64,000 bases of DNA from Verticillium longisporum (GCA_019188255.1 JAETXT010000009.1:1922001-1986000), one strand, 5' to 3'. Positions 43,347-53,492 are shown, numbered from the stretch's first letter. The notes: generated from the sequence alone by a model not told the origin. Made by a program: numbers and translations.

Positions 43347-45192
43347 TCAGTTACATACAACTGTCTTTTTTTGGATAGGGATATCAGGATGCATGGCCGG
43401 TTGCCGCTCTTCCCGTCTGCTTTTTGGGTTCGGTGGGAATTGCTCTTTCTTCCGATTCCCTTGCATTGGCCTGCGCATTAGAAACCATTAAACTAGATAC
43501 CTATACAGTCAAGGGCTCAAGTGCGAGCTTGGCCCATACAGCTTCACATGCGGTAATGGACACTCAGTTTCAAAGAGAATATGCCTCGGTAGCGAAAACA
43601 CAAGCATTAATCAAATTATCAATAAGCTACAACGGCAGAACTGTGACTGACGTCTTGTCCCATTACATCCTCCAAATGAGCCTGATTGGTAAGTACTTCG
43701 CACTCCTCGTCTCGGAGGCGCGCTCAGATACCCATGAATCCCCCGCACCGACGAAAAGGTCCAGGCTCAGCAAGGGACCCTCCACGCAGTTTCGACGAGG
43801 CACTCGACAAATAAAGAAGAGGCGGCCTTGCCATCCCCTGCGCTTCATGGGGCTGCCCAACTCTCGGCGTTATGATGGGCTGAAACTTCTTGAAAAAAAG
43901 GCAGAAGTCTTTATAAAAAGAAGAGAAAAGTGTAGACGTCCAGGGACCGCGACATGTGGGAACAAATGTCCGCCCTGCCTGTGATCGCTGCTCGAGCGAC
44001 GACGCTGGCCACGGCTTCCTGCCTGCAAACCTGGACCGCTAGGGTGCAGCGTGTAGAGGCGAGGCGGGATGGAGGGCAGGGCCGCGAGAGGATCGGCTCA
44101 AATTCTTCGGCCCTTGACCCCCCAAGCCCCCCCAAAAAGGGGACCTGGGAAGGGCAGAAAAACGAGGGAGGGCGTTCGCGCTTCAGGGTCCGTGGCACTT
44201 CTAGCGGACACGGGGTCTCGTCATTCGTAGCCGGTGACGGTGATAGTGGCCTGCTTGAGAGATGGTGTTGACTGAGCGTAAAGGGCAAGCAGGCCGCCGG
44301 TCATGGTGTTGTCGGTAGCGAAGGGGAGAGGCAGGCCGGATCGACGCGAAGGCTCTGCGGTCAACCTTCCAGCAGCAAAGTGGAACGGCGTCTTGAAAAA
44401 GAAGGATCCTCGACTGCCCTCCCACGAGGGAAAAGCAGGAGGATCGACTAAAATAAAGGGTGGTGTTCAACGCTTCAGACGGCCCAGAGGGTCATCTTCC
44501 AGCGGAACAGCGATAGAAAAGTGGCGCTCCTGGCCTGTTCGACGCTCGTGGGTTGACGTCATGGGCACGAAGCAGTCGAAAGAAGAGATGCTGGACTGCT
44601 CGCACGGCGGGCGGAACGGGGGAGGCTCAGTTGGCGATGCATGGTGGCATGCGTGGGATGATGAGGGAGGGGAGGGAGGTGATTGGGCGGGGCCTCTGCT
44701 GCGAAGCAGGTTCTCGAGATGAATCGGAGAACTGCGCTGACGAGATGGGAAATGGTGGGATGAACGGGCAGGAAGCAGCCAGTCTTATACCTTCCAATTG
44801 TGGCAAGATATGAGCAGACGCGGCAGTGACGAGGGGCCCAGGGACCCATTGAGGTGAGGTTGAGACAAGTTCAGGTATCGGGGCGTCACAGACACGGCTA
44901 ATTGCACGCATGTCGCAGACGACCCGCCTCGACTGGCCACTGACCGTCGAGGCTGCAACAAGGTGTCACGACTCACGACCGTCTTCCTTGTGAGCTGACG
45001 GCAATGACACTGATCCAGTTTCGCGACAGGGCCGCGTCGTTGGCAAACAATCCCAATGGCCTGATGTTCGAAACCCGGAACGAAGATCACTACAGCTGAA
45101 TGCCCTTTGGCAGCCGAATGCCCTCTGGCCTCCTGAAGCGTCCTCTGTTGTCCCCCGTTTCACACAGCAGCCGAGGGCCTTGAAACACAGCC
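43347..45192. other. Intergenic region, 1.85 kb
   Basis: Several open frames on both strands (for example 43424-43984 and 44303-44722) but none with a domain, consistent composition or splice-supported continuation. I cannot support a gene here. Confidence 0.45.
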
Positions 45193-46279
45193 ATGTCCTC
45201 GTCATCTTCCGATAGACCCCATCTCGTCCAGTGGATTCTCGATACCCGGACCCTCTGGCCCGAGGCCACCAGGACCAAGGATCTCGAACATGCCGTGAGA
45301 TGCCGTTCCCCTCCCTCGTCTTCGCAACCCCGAGTTTCTCCTCGGGCCAAGCACGTACAGTACAGGGTCGTCCCTTACTGACAGATCCCAGGCCTCTCGT
45401 GCCCTGGCGCTCCTGACGCCCGACGAGCGTGCCGGCGTCCTTCGCTTCTACCACGTCCGCGACGCCAAGCTGTCGCTGGGCTCGCACCTCCTCAAGCGTC
45501 ACGCCATTGCCCGTTCCTGCGGCGTCCCCTGGTCTCGCGCCGTGCCCATCCGCGACACCCCGACCGCCAAGCCGACCTGGCTCGACCCCGCCGGCCGCGA
45601 GCCCCTGCGCTTCAACGTGAGCCACCAAGCCGGCCTCGTGGCTCTCATCGCCGTGCACGACGACCGGGACCCCGGCGCCCTCGAGTGGGACGTCGGCGTC
45701 GATGTCGTCTGCACCTCGGAGCGCCGCGTCCGCGACCGCGCCACCATCGCCGCCGAGGGCTGGCCGCACTTTGTCGACGTCCACGCCGATGTCCTCTCGC
45801 CGCGCGAGGTCGTCTACCTGCAGCACGGCATCATGGCGCCCGTGCATCAGCTCCCCGGGCGGCCCGGCGACGGCGCGTCGGCCGACGAGGTCGCCGACTT
45901 TCAGCTGCGGTGCTTCTACGCGCTGTGGTGCCTGCGCGAGGCGTACGTCAAGATGACGGGCGAGGCGCTGCTGGCGCCGTGGCTCAGGGATCTCGAGTTT
46001 CGGGGGTTCCGCGCGCCGGCTGCTGCGAGCGGGGAGGAGGGAGGACGCCTGACTGTGGATGAGGCTGAGGGGACGGCAGTACGGCAGCACGAGATCTACT
46101 TTGAGGGGACGAGGGTTGAGGACGCCAATGTCTGTCTCAAGTCTGTGGGACCGGACTACATGGTTTGTGCTGCCGTGAGGACGCCTCAACGCAAGGAGGA
46201 GGGGCTTGCCTTGAGGCTTGGTGATTTCGAGCTGGTGCGCTTGGAGGAGCTGGTTGCTTTTGCAGAGGCAGCACCCTGA
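45193..46279 (+). CDS. 4'-phosphopantetheinyl transferase (Sfp/NpgA type)
   Basis: Exons 45193-45294 and 45392-46279 (97-bp intron, GTGAGA donor, CTGAC branch, CCCAG acceptor) give 329 residues. The enzyme moves the phosphopantetheine arm of CoA onto carrier proteins of polyketide and nonribosomal peptide synthases, lysine biosynthesis and possibly fatty acid synthase. Signature blocks: LGSHLLKRHAIARSCGVPW (N-terminal region), FNVSHQAGLVAL, the metal-binding WDVGVDVV and the YALWCLREAYVKMTGEALL block, which corresponds to the family's (W/F)-x2-K-E-(A/S)-x-x-K motif with Arg replacing the first Lys. In related fungi the single broad-range enzyme is NpgA/PptA, needed for all secondary metabolites. 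No biosynthetic cluster is seen in this window. Confidence 0.9.
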
Positions 46280-46853
46280 TGAGCGTTTTCTCTCCTTGTG
46301 GCTTTTTTCGAGTCGCATTACTTGCTGGACTGGGTGGGCTGCTGCTCAGGCTGGCTGATGCCTGAGGGGGATGGCTTCGCCAGGGCAGGCCACAAACGAT
46401 CGCGTAGCACAATGACAACAAGCACAGAAGCACCAGGCGAGTTCGCCCCTGGCAACCGCGCACTTTCCATATAACCACGTCCACGTTTCGCCCTATTGTC
46501 ACTCCTCCTCCATTAGCCCAGTGGTTGAGCAAACAAGTTACAACCAGATGGGCACTGGTTCGAATCTCACACCCAACTCAAATTTCCTGGAGAAACCGCG
46601 GGCCTCGTGGCGGTTTCCGTACCCAGGGTCCATCACCTCTCGCCCATCGGCCCCCTGACGCAGGGAGCGGATGGGCCGGGGGTGACCGGCCCTGGCGAGC
46701 GTTTTGCGGGTGCTTTCCTTCGACGCACTCCCTTAATTATCATGCATGCGCTCCAGGGTGCACTCCCATCATATATGCTAGTTCAAAAAGGGCACAGAGA
46801 GTTTGTATGGCATTCATGATGGGACTCTTCTCATAGAATGACAGGCACAACGC
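46280..46853. other. Convergent 3' intergenic region with tRNA-like promoter boxes
   Basis: Holds an A-box/B-box pair (46514-46567) followed by GC-rich inverted repeats to about 46700 (see the separate entry). No protein-coding gene. Confidence 0.5.
46507..46710 (+). repeat. Candidate tRNA-derived short element (SINE-like)
   Basis: TAGCCCAGTGGT (46514-46525) matches a polymerase III A box and GGTTCGAATCT (46557-46567) matches a B box, at the 43-base spacing of a real tRNA gene. The D stem half-pairs, but the anticodon and T stems do not, so this is not a working tRNA. Downstream lie inverted repeats (AAACCGCGGGCC...GGCGGTTT and CGCCCATCGG...GGATGGG). This head-plus-body layout is that of a SINE; no poly-A or target-site duplication was found. 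Confidence 0.35.
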
Positions 46854-47752
46854 TCACAGGTTCTTGCTGAAGAACTCTACAACCGTCTTGTAGCCCCTGG
46901 CATACTCCTCCTTGACGCGCTCATCCTCGAGGTCGGCGCGGGCGGCCATCCAGCCGTGAATCTGGTCCTTGAAGGTCTCAACGTGCTTGGTCACCTGCAG
47001 GGCCTCCTCAAACTTGCCGACGGCCTCGTCGGGCTCCTCCTTGGAGGCGAGCAGGATGAAGGGCACCTTGACGCCCTTGGCGTCCTCGGGGTCGACCATG
47101 GCGGGGTGGATGGAGGCGGCGGCCTTGAAGGGGTTCTCGTCGCCCGAGGTGACGAGCGTCGCGACCTTGCCGCCCCAGCAGTACTGCGCGTCGTCGTCGT
47201 TAGCATTGCCATGAAAAATAAGTCCAGGCGGGGGGAGCAGGGGCAACACGCACGCCAATGATGGCCCAGTCGGTGATCTCGGGGTACTTGTCCCTGGCGG
47301 CCTGACGTAGCCCGGCACGAGGCCGGCAATCTTGGGCGGCGGGTACTGGCCGAAGAAGGCGCCGAGGTTCTTCTGCTTCTCCTCCGTGTCGGGGGTACCA
47401 CTCGATGGGGCAGGGGTTGCCGCCGAACCAGTCGGGGATGAGGACGCGGTGCTTCTGGTCGCCGCCCGTCGCGAGAATGTCGGCGCCCTGCAGGGACTGG
47501 GGGAAGTAGCCAAAGATGTCGTAGATGAAGAGGATGCCCTTCTTGGCGTCGGAGGGCCCTGTGGCGTCTGTGGAGCAGGGTCAGCGGGGGATGGCCGGCA
47601 GAGGACGGCCGGCGGAGGACGGCAGGTCACGTACACGTCTTGATGTCGTTGACCTGTTCGTAGGAGCCCTTGGCATCGTAGCCCTTGGAGATGACGGGCG
47701 GGATGTTGCAGCAGGCCTCATTGTGGCCGTGCTGCGCAGGCATTGTCGTCAT
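46854..47752 (-). CDS. Dienelactone hydrolase family protein with two compensating frameshifts
   Basis: Exons 47635-47752, 47254-47567 and 46854-47183 (introns 67 and 70 bp) sum to 254 codons. It is an alpha/beta hydrolase of the DLH family: KKGILFIYDIFGYFPQ, HRVLIPDWFGGNPCPIEWYP, the nucleophile block IIGYCWGGKV (Cys, spliced across intron 2) and the catalytic His in DQIHGWMA. Within exon 2, a segment of about 30 codons has its conserved sequence (PDTEEKQKNLGAFFGQYP, then KIAGLVPGYV) one frame away. The shift enters at the C5 run at 47391-47395 and leaves at about 47303, after which AARDKYPEITDWAIIG is again in the original frame. The direct frame has no stop, so a full-length protein with a scrambled patch is possible. 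Substrate unknown. Confidence 0.8.
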
Positions 47753-48029
47753 GATGGCGGTGGTGGTCGACGTCTGGAGCTTGGGGGTGCTGGGTGTATA
47801 TAGAGCGGATGCCGATTTATTTTTCTCCTTCTTGATCGTAGGTGCAATCAGGTGGAGAGCGGCTGCAAGTGAAGATGAGATGAAGAAGAGAAGAAAAGAA
47901 GTCCCATTGTCTGGCAACTGCCGGGTTGATCGTGTCGTCACCGCGACCCCTCAGTGTCAGAGGGGGTCTAGTGCGGGGGAAGCTCTGGGCCCCGCCTCGC
48001 TGTTGGGCAGCCCTGGCAGCGTACTTGCG

Positions 48030-48088
48030 TACCTACCAGGTACCTATCTAGGCACCTAGCAAGCTATGCCGTGGGTAGGTACCTACGG
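48030..48088. repeat. GTACCTACC / GGTAGGTACC word cluster
   Basis: Words CGTACCTACCAGGTACC, ATCTAGGCACCTAGC and GGGTAGGTACCTACGG in 59 bp; largest right-hand member of the dispersed family. Confidence 0.65.
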
Positions 48089-48276
48089 ATAGACCGGGCA
48101 AGGGACCTTATGAATATCCAAATAGAGTTTCTCTGGCCAGACTCAGACAGATGGCCGTATCAGAATATCGATCTCCGTGTCTTTCTGTCACATCTCTGGC
48201 CAACGATGCCACGGACAATGGGTTCGAGGCTCTCGTCTTGTGGATCCACAGCTGCCAGGGACATGCCCGTTGTTGT

Positions 48277-48344
48277 GCCCTGTGTGCCCTGTGCGCCCTG
48301 TGTGCCCTGTGTACCCTGTTGGTCCCTGTTGTTCCCTGTTGTCC
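48277..48344. repeat. 9-bp tandem repeat GCCCTGTGT with decay
   Basis: Six to seven 9-bp units beginning GCCCTGTGT or GCCCTGTGC, decaying to GTCCCTGTT on the right. The CTGTGCG core equals the minus strand of the 7-bp satellite at 50083. Confidence 0.8.
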
Positions 48345-48537
48345 CCCCTAACGGCCCGCTAAGAGGTCTTGCCTTGGTGCCTTGGTGCCCCGAACGCCAG
48401 CAGCCCCACCAGAGCTCGACTAGGTATCATCCCAAGTCATCAACCCCTCCGGATCCTGCTTCCAACAGTACCCTGCCCTCCCAGTAAACACCACAGCATC
48501 CAAGCCCAAGACAAAAGACTCCATCAAACGTCAGTCA

Positions 48538-49407
48538 TCAAATATTGTACCCCGTCCGCCGCATATCCGCCACGGCCTTGTTCACGACCATGCCGTCCGT
48601 CGGGAACGCCAATTGCGCCGCCGCCTCGTCGACCTTGCACCAAACGTTCTCGAACAGCCCCGCGTCCTCGCCCACGAGCGGCTCAGGCAGAGCGCTCTCG
48701 TCGGCCGAGGCAGCGTAGTAGAAGACCATCTTCAACGCCCCCGTCGCCGCGTCGGCCCAATGGCAGCACGCCACCGCTTCGTAATGGTCGACCCCCTCTG
48801 TCAGCCCTTGCCGGACGGGCCCCTCAGCATCTGACTCGACGGCCTGCAAATCGACATGTGCGCCGCCTGCCCGCCGCTGCATCGCCTGCATCGCTTGCAT
48901 GTGCTGCGCCTCGTGCATCTCCTGAAGCTCCTGCTGCTGCTGCTGCCCCTCGAGCGCCCCCTCCCCGGGCGTCGCCCTCGTGCCGCACCGCACCGCCAGC
49001 GGCGTCACCCGGACACCCGTCTCCTCGAGCGTCTCCCGCACCGCGCACGCCAGCAGCGACTCCTCGCCCATGTTCTTGCGCCCTTTGGGCAGCTGGAAGA
49101 GGCCCTGCCGCTTGTTGTACACGAGCAGCACCCGCCGCGTCCTGAGGTCCACCGTCACCGTGCCCGCCCCGACCGTGAACCCGTGCGACGGCAAGAAGAC
49201 ACGTGGCTGCCGGAGCGCTGCCTCGCCCAGCGCCGTCGGCTGGTGCTGCCGCGCTGTCCTCGTTGGGCCTCCTTCTCCCGCTGCTGCTGCCGCCGCCGCT
49301 GCTGCTGTTGCTGGCCATGGCGAGCCGCTAGGTGACGGCGAGGTTTGGGGGGTCGGTGGCCGCCGGCCGTGCTGGTGGTCATGGTCGCAGCCAAACATGC
49401 TCGGCAT
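48538..49407 (-). CDS. NUDIX hydrolase
   Basis: Minus-strand frame read from ATG 49407 (MPSMFGCDHDHQ) gives 289 residues; the frame is open upstream to 49680 but that part looks like leader. After a Pro/Ala/Ser-rich N-terminus the fold starts with GFTVGAGTVTVD and VLLVYNKRQGLFQLPKG. The Nudix box reads GRKNMGEE...AVRETLEETGV, with one residue more than the consensus between Gly and the first metal-binding Glu. A Gln/Met/His-rich insertion (GQQQQQELQEMHEAQHMQ) splits the fold after the box. The last third (HWADAATGALKMVFYYAA) completes the sheet. NUDIX enzymes hydrolyse nucleoside diphosphates linked to another group; the substrate here is unknown. The family is firm, the start is not. Confidence 0.85.
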   Translation of the reverse strand: MPSMFGCDHDHQHGRRPPTPQTSPSPSGSPWPATAAAAAAAAAGEGGPTRTARQHQPTALGEAALRQPRVFLPSHGFTVGAGTVTVDLRTRRVLLVYNKRQGLFQLPKGRKNMGEESLLACAVRETLEETGVRVTPLAVRCGTRATPGEGALEGQQQQQELQEMHEAQHMQAMQAMQRRAGGAHVDLQAVESDAEGPVRQGLTEGVDHYEAVACCHWADAATGALKMVFYYAASADESALPEPLVGEDAGLFENVWCKVDEAAAQLAFPTDGMVVNKAVADMRRTGYNI

Positions 49408-51574
49408 ACCAAGACGATGAACGGGGACGATGGCGGCAGGATAACTGGTTCGTTGGCTGGGGCGCCAGACTCGGGGTTCATTGGGTGTGGCCGATGCTCC
49501 AGGTCGACGACACGGCGGTTTCGCTTGGCGTCGCCTGATCGAGCCTTCTCTAATAAGAATACAAAGCCAGAGAAAAGTAAAAGGAGGAGGAAACCTAAAG
49601 TTGAGAAGGCAATTCAGGTCCAAGGCGAGCCTTTTAAAAAAAGGGACAGAGGCTGCTGCCCTGAGCAGATTTGTGAACAAGAACCGCCCCTTGCCGCCTT
49701 ACCACCCCCCTTGAGGTGGACTGATATATCACTTCTCAAAGATGCTAGACTCTTGTTTCTAGGCTTGCCTGCCATTCTCCTCCCCTAGTCCGACCCCTCG
49801 CTAGCGCCTTCTTTTCCTGTCTCCTCTCCTCTATCTTGGTCTCGATTGTTGCCTTTGTCCCGATCTGGACCGCATTATCCGGACTTGACCGACAAGGTTT
49901 CATGGCCAACAAGCCAAGTCGTACGCTGTCCTGCTCACGCGGGCTTCCCAGGGGATCCCCCGAACCAGATGGGCAACATTACGCCTCTGCCAGATCAGAT
50001 CAGCCGGCTGACCAACAGCGAGCGGCAGCAGCGCCCAGGATCAGGCTTATCTCGCCAACCCTAGGACCCAAGGGACCCCAGGAGCGCAGCGCACAGCGCA
50101 CAGCGCACAGCGCACAGCGCACAGCGCACAGCGCACAGCGCACAGCGCACAGCGCACAGCGCACAGCGCACAGCGCACAGCGCACAGCGCACCGCACAGC
50201 GCACAGCGCACAGCGCACAGCGCACAGCGCACAGCGCACAGCGCACAGCGCACAGCGCACAGCGCACAGCGCACAGCGCACAGCGCACAGCGCACAGCGC
50301 ACAGCGCACAGCGCACAGCGCACAGCGCACAGCGCACAGCGCACAGCGCACAGCGCACAGCGCACAGCGCACAGCGCACAGCGCACAGCGCACAGCGCAC
50401 AGCGCACAGCGCACAGCGCACAGCGCACAGCGCACAGCGCACAGCGCACAGCGCACAGCGCACAGCGCACAGCGCACAGCGCACAGCGCACAGCGCACAG
50501 CGCACAGCGCACAGCGCACAGCGCACAGCGCACAGCGCACAGCGCACAGCGCACAGCGCACAGCGCACAGCGCACAGCGCACAGCGCACAGCGCACAGCG
50601 CACAGCGCACAGCGCACAGCGCACAGCGCACAGCGCACAGCGCACAGCGCACAGCGCACAGCGCACAGCGCACAGCGCACAGCGCACAGCGCACAGCGCA
50701 CAGCGCACAGCGCACAGCGCACAGCGCACGCGCACAGCGCACAGCGCACAGCGCACAGCGCACAGCGCACAGCGCACAGCGCACAGCGCACAGCGCACAG
50801 CGCACAGCGCACAGCGCACAGCGCACAGCGCACAGCGCACAGCGCACAGCGCACAGCGCACAGCGCACAGCGCACAGCGCACAGCGCACAGCGCACAGCG
50901 CACAGCGCACAGCGCACAGCGCACAGCGCACAGCGCATCCATGTACATCCATGTACATCCTCTTGTCAAACCCCCACGTCAGCTTCAAGTGTCAGTTTCG
51001 GTGAATACAAGGGTGACCGGCCGTCTGCTCCAGTCTGGTGCTGCCGTGCCGTGCCATGATGCGACGATGATCTCTCCCCTCCATTTCTTACCACACCATG
51101 TGGTCAGCTCAGCAGGAAGATGATATTGGCTCTCCCCAGCCAGGCTGCGGTTTCAGGGAAACAGGGTTCCTCCAATTCGTCGAGGGTTGTGAGCCTGACC
51201 TTGGTCCGCGACAGGGCGCCGCGGCGAATCAGCTGCCGTGGGCCAGCCCAGCCGACCCGGCAGAGCGCGGTTCCTCCTGCTGTCGCTTGTCACGGTCACC
51301 GAGCTCGGCCCTGGGGAAAGGGGGGGCCCGCATCCCTATCACCGAGGCGGCACATGACAAGCTGCGTACGCGGGGCACAGGCCGCCCGTGCGGGGTTGGG
51401 TCGTGACGGCTCACAATCGATCGTGGGGATCGCCATCTTGCCTTGAAGCAACACAATGCGCGCTGTTCGTCTTGTCACGTTTTGCGCAGGTGAAGACAGG
51501 GTCATTGGTTTGCACGAGCCAACAAGAGCGGCAGCAATACATTGGATTTGTTGAATTTGGTACCCGACGCTTGT
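49408..51574. other. Intergenic region dominated by a 7-bp satellite
   Basis: About 680 bp of unique sequence, then the heptanucleotide satellite 50083-50938, then 640 bp of unique sequence. A short ATCCATGTACATCC direct repeat abuts the satellite on the right (50937-50960). No gene supported; the open frames here are by-products of the repeat. Confidence 0.6.
50083..50938. repeat. Heptanucleotide satellite (AGCGCAC), about 120 units
   Basis: Almost perfect tandem AGCGCAC over about 850 bp. Two units differ in length: a 5-bp unit (CGCAC) at 50193-50197 and a 6-bp unit (GCGCAC) at 50730-50735. No base substitutions were seen between the other units, so the array is young or kept uniform. Because 7 is not a multiple of 3 and no unit contains a stop, every frame on both strands stays open (His-Ser-Ala-Gln-Arg-Thr-Ala on plus, Cys-Ala-Leu-Cys-Ala-Val-Arg on minus). 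These frames should not be read as genes. Alternating purine-pyrimidine GCGCAC favours Z-DNA. Confidence 0.97.
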
Positions 51575-53492
51575 CTACATCCTGAACACGCCAAATTTCG
51601 TCTCGCCCGCCTTGACCTCGTTCCGACCCGTCATGGCCGCGCGCAGGCCCAGTCCGAGGTACCTCCTCGTGTCCTGTGGCGGGATAATGCCGTCGTCCTG
51701 TGTCTGTGAGTGGATGTTCGTTGCATGGTAGAGGTGGAGAGGCAGAAGAGAGAGAGAAGAAGAAAAGAAAAAAAGAAAAGAAAAAAAAAGAGGAACGCAC
51801 CCATAACCTCGCCGACGAAAACGTGGCATCGCTCTCCTTCTCTATCCTGTCCTTCAGGGCGGGATCGGCCTTGCCGACCGTCTCCATGACCGAGTTGAGC
51901 TGCTCGCTGCCCATGACGCCGATGCGGGCGTTGGGCCACATCCACAGGAAGCGGGGCGAGTAGGCGCGGCCGCACATGCCGTAGTTGCCGGCGCCATAGC
52001 TGCCGCCGACGACGACGGTGAACTTGGGCACGTCGGCGCAGGCGACGGCGGTGACGAGCTTGGCGCCGTGCTTGGCGATGCCGCCGCGCTCGGCCTCGGA
52101 GCCGACCATGAAGCCCGAGATGTTCTGCAGGAAGACGAGGGGGATGCCGCGCTGGGTGCAGAGCTCGACAAAGTGGGCGCCCTTTTGGGACGACTCGGCA
52201 AAGAGGATGCCGTCGTTGGCGACGATGCCGACCTTGTAGCCGTGAATCTGGGCGAAGCCCGTGACGAGCGTCGTGCCGTAGTCGCGCTTGAACTCGGCAA
52301 ACTCGGAGCCGTCGACGATGCGCGCAATGACCTCGCGGATCGGCAGCGGCTTGCGCAGGTTGGTGCTCGCGATGCCGAGGAGCTCGGCGGGCGGGTGGAC
52401 GGGCTCGGCGTAGGCGGCGGCCGGGGCCGGGGTCGCGGGGCTGCGGGCGGGCCAGTTGAGGTTGCTGACGCTGCGGCGCGCGAGGGTGATGGCGTGGGCG
52501 TCGTCGACGGCGAGGTAGTCGGTGACGCCCGAGACGGACGAGTGCAGGCGGCCGCCGCCGAGGTCCTCGGCCGAGATGACCTCGCCGGTGGCGGCCTTGA
52601 CGAGGGGCGGGCCGGCGAGGAAGATGTGGCCCTGGTTCTCGACGATGATGCTCTCGTCGCTCATGGCGGGCACGTAGGCGCCGCCGGCGGTGCAGGGGCC
52701 CATGACGACGGAGATCTGGGGGATGCCCTGGGCGCTCATGCGGGCCTGGTTGTAGAAGATGCGGCCAAAGTGGTCGCGGTCGGGGAAGACGTCGGCCTGG
52801 TGGGGCAGGTTGGCGCCGCCGCTGTCGACGAGGTAGATGCACGGCAGCTTGTTCTCCTGGGCGACGGCCTGGGCGCGCAGGTGCTTCTTGACGGTGATGG
52901 GGTAGTAGGTGCCGCCCTTGACGGTGCTGTCGTTGGCGACGATGACGCAGGTGACGCCCTCGACGACGCCGACGCCCGTGATGATGCCGGCCGCCGGCAC
53001 GTCGGCCTCGGGGTACAGCTCGTGGCCGGCGAGGGGCGAGAGCTCGAGAAAGGTGGTGCCGGGGTCGATGAGGGCCGTGACGCGGTCGCGCGGCAGCATC
53101 TTGTTGCGCGCGAGGTGCTTCTCGCGGGCCTTGTCGGAGCCGCCGCGGTGGATGCGCGTCGTCAGGGTCTGCATGCGGGCCATGACCTCGGCCATGCCCT
53201 GCTCGTTCTCCTTGAACTCATCCGAGGACGGGTCAACGTTGGTCTGGACGAGGGAGATGGCGCTGGCTTGGTGGGGTGGTGTAAACGTCGCGACGCCGCG
53301 GGTCTGAGTCTGTGTCTGCGTCTGCGTCTGCGTCCGTGTCGAGGAAACGCTGCTGCTCGTCGATGATCGTGAGCAAGGGCGGAGGCGGGGCTGGAGGGTG
53401 TGGAGGCGGGCAGCGGCCGTCGGGGAGGCGCTCGACCGGGTCAATTGGCGAGAGAGCACGAGGAGGTCTCTCGAGGAGCGTGAGGCCGACAT
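51575..53492 (-). CDS. mccB: Methylcrotonyl-CoA carboxylase beta subunit, mitochondrial
   Basis: Exons 51801-53492 and 51575-51697 give 604 residues. The carboxyltransferase subunit of 3-methylcrotonyl-CoA carboxylase makes 3-methylglutaconyl-CoA in leucine breakdown. A mitochondrial-type Arg/Ser-rich N-terminus and a (Gln-Thr)n tract precede the domain. Recognisable blocks: [112 protein letters not shown] and the C-terminal [11 protein letters not shown]. These distinguish MCC-beta from propionyl-CoA carboxylase beta. The last intron (103 bp) has a GTGCGT donor and an exceptionally long pyrimidine tract. It diverges from isovaleryl-CoA dehydrogenase, as in the leucine gene cluster of Aspergillus nidulans; the biotin subunit gene is not in this window. 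Confidence 0.95.
53299..53340. repeat. Hexanucleotide tract (GTCTGC)n encoding (Gln-Thr)n in MCC-beta
   Basis: About seven GTCTGC/GTCTGT units in the leader region of MCC-beta encode Gln-Thr alternation. Likely slippage expansion in a non-catalytic linker. Confidence 0.8.

Larger units (their letters stand above)
47753..48537. other. Intergenic region with repeats
   Basis: Contains the TACCT/AGGTA word cluster (48030-48088) and a 9-bp CCCTGTGTG tandem repeat (about 48277-48340). The left part is the promoter of the DLH-like gene. No gene recognised. Confidence 0.5.

Noticed and set aside
43424..44813. Open frames on both strands between the unknown gene and the phosphopantetheinyl transferase
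   Set aside because: No recognisable domain and no consistent coding composition.
46501..46585. A tRNA gene on the plus strand
   Set aside because: A and B boxes match, but anticodon and T stems do not pair and the acceptor stem has no partner. Kept only as a SINE-like candidate.
50000..50988. Three overlapping minus-strand frames of Cys-Ala-Leu-Cys-Ala-Val-Arg repeats
   Set aside because: Same satellite in the other strand and frames; identical peptide in all three frames shows it is repeat, not coding.
49836..51059. Plus-strand 407-codon open frame made of a His-Ser-Ala-Gln-Arg-Thr-Ala heptapeptide repeat
   Set aside because: It is a translation of the AGCGCAC satellite, which is open in every frame on both strands; the flanks have no gene-like sequence.
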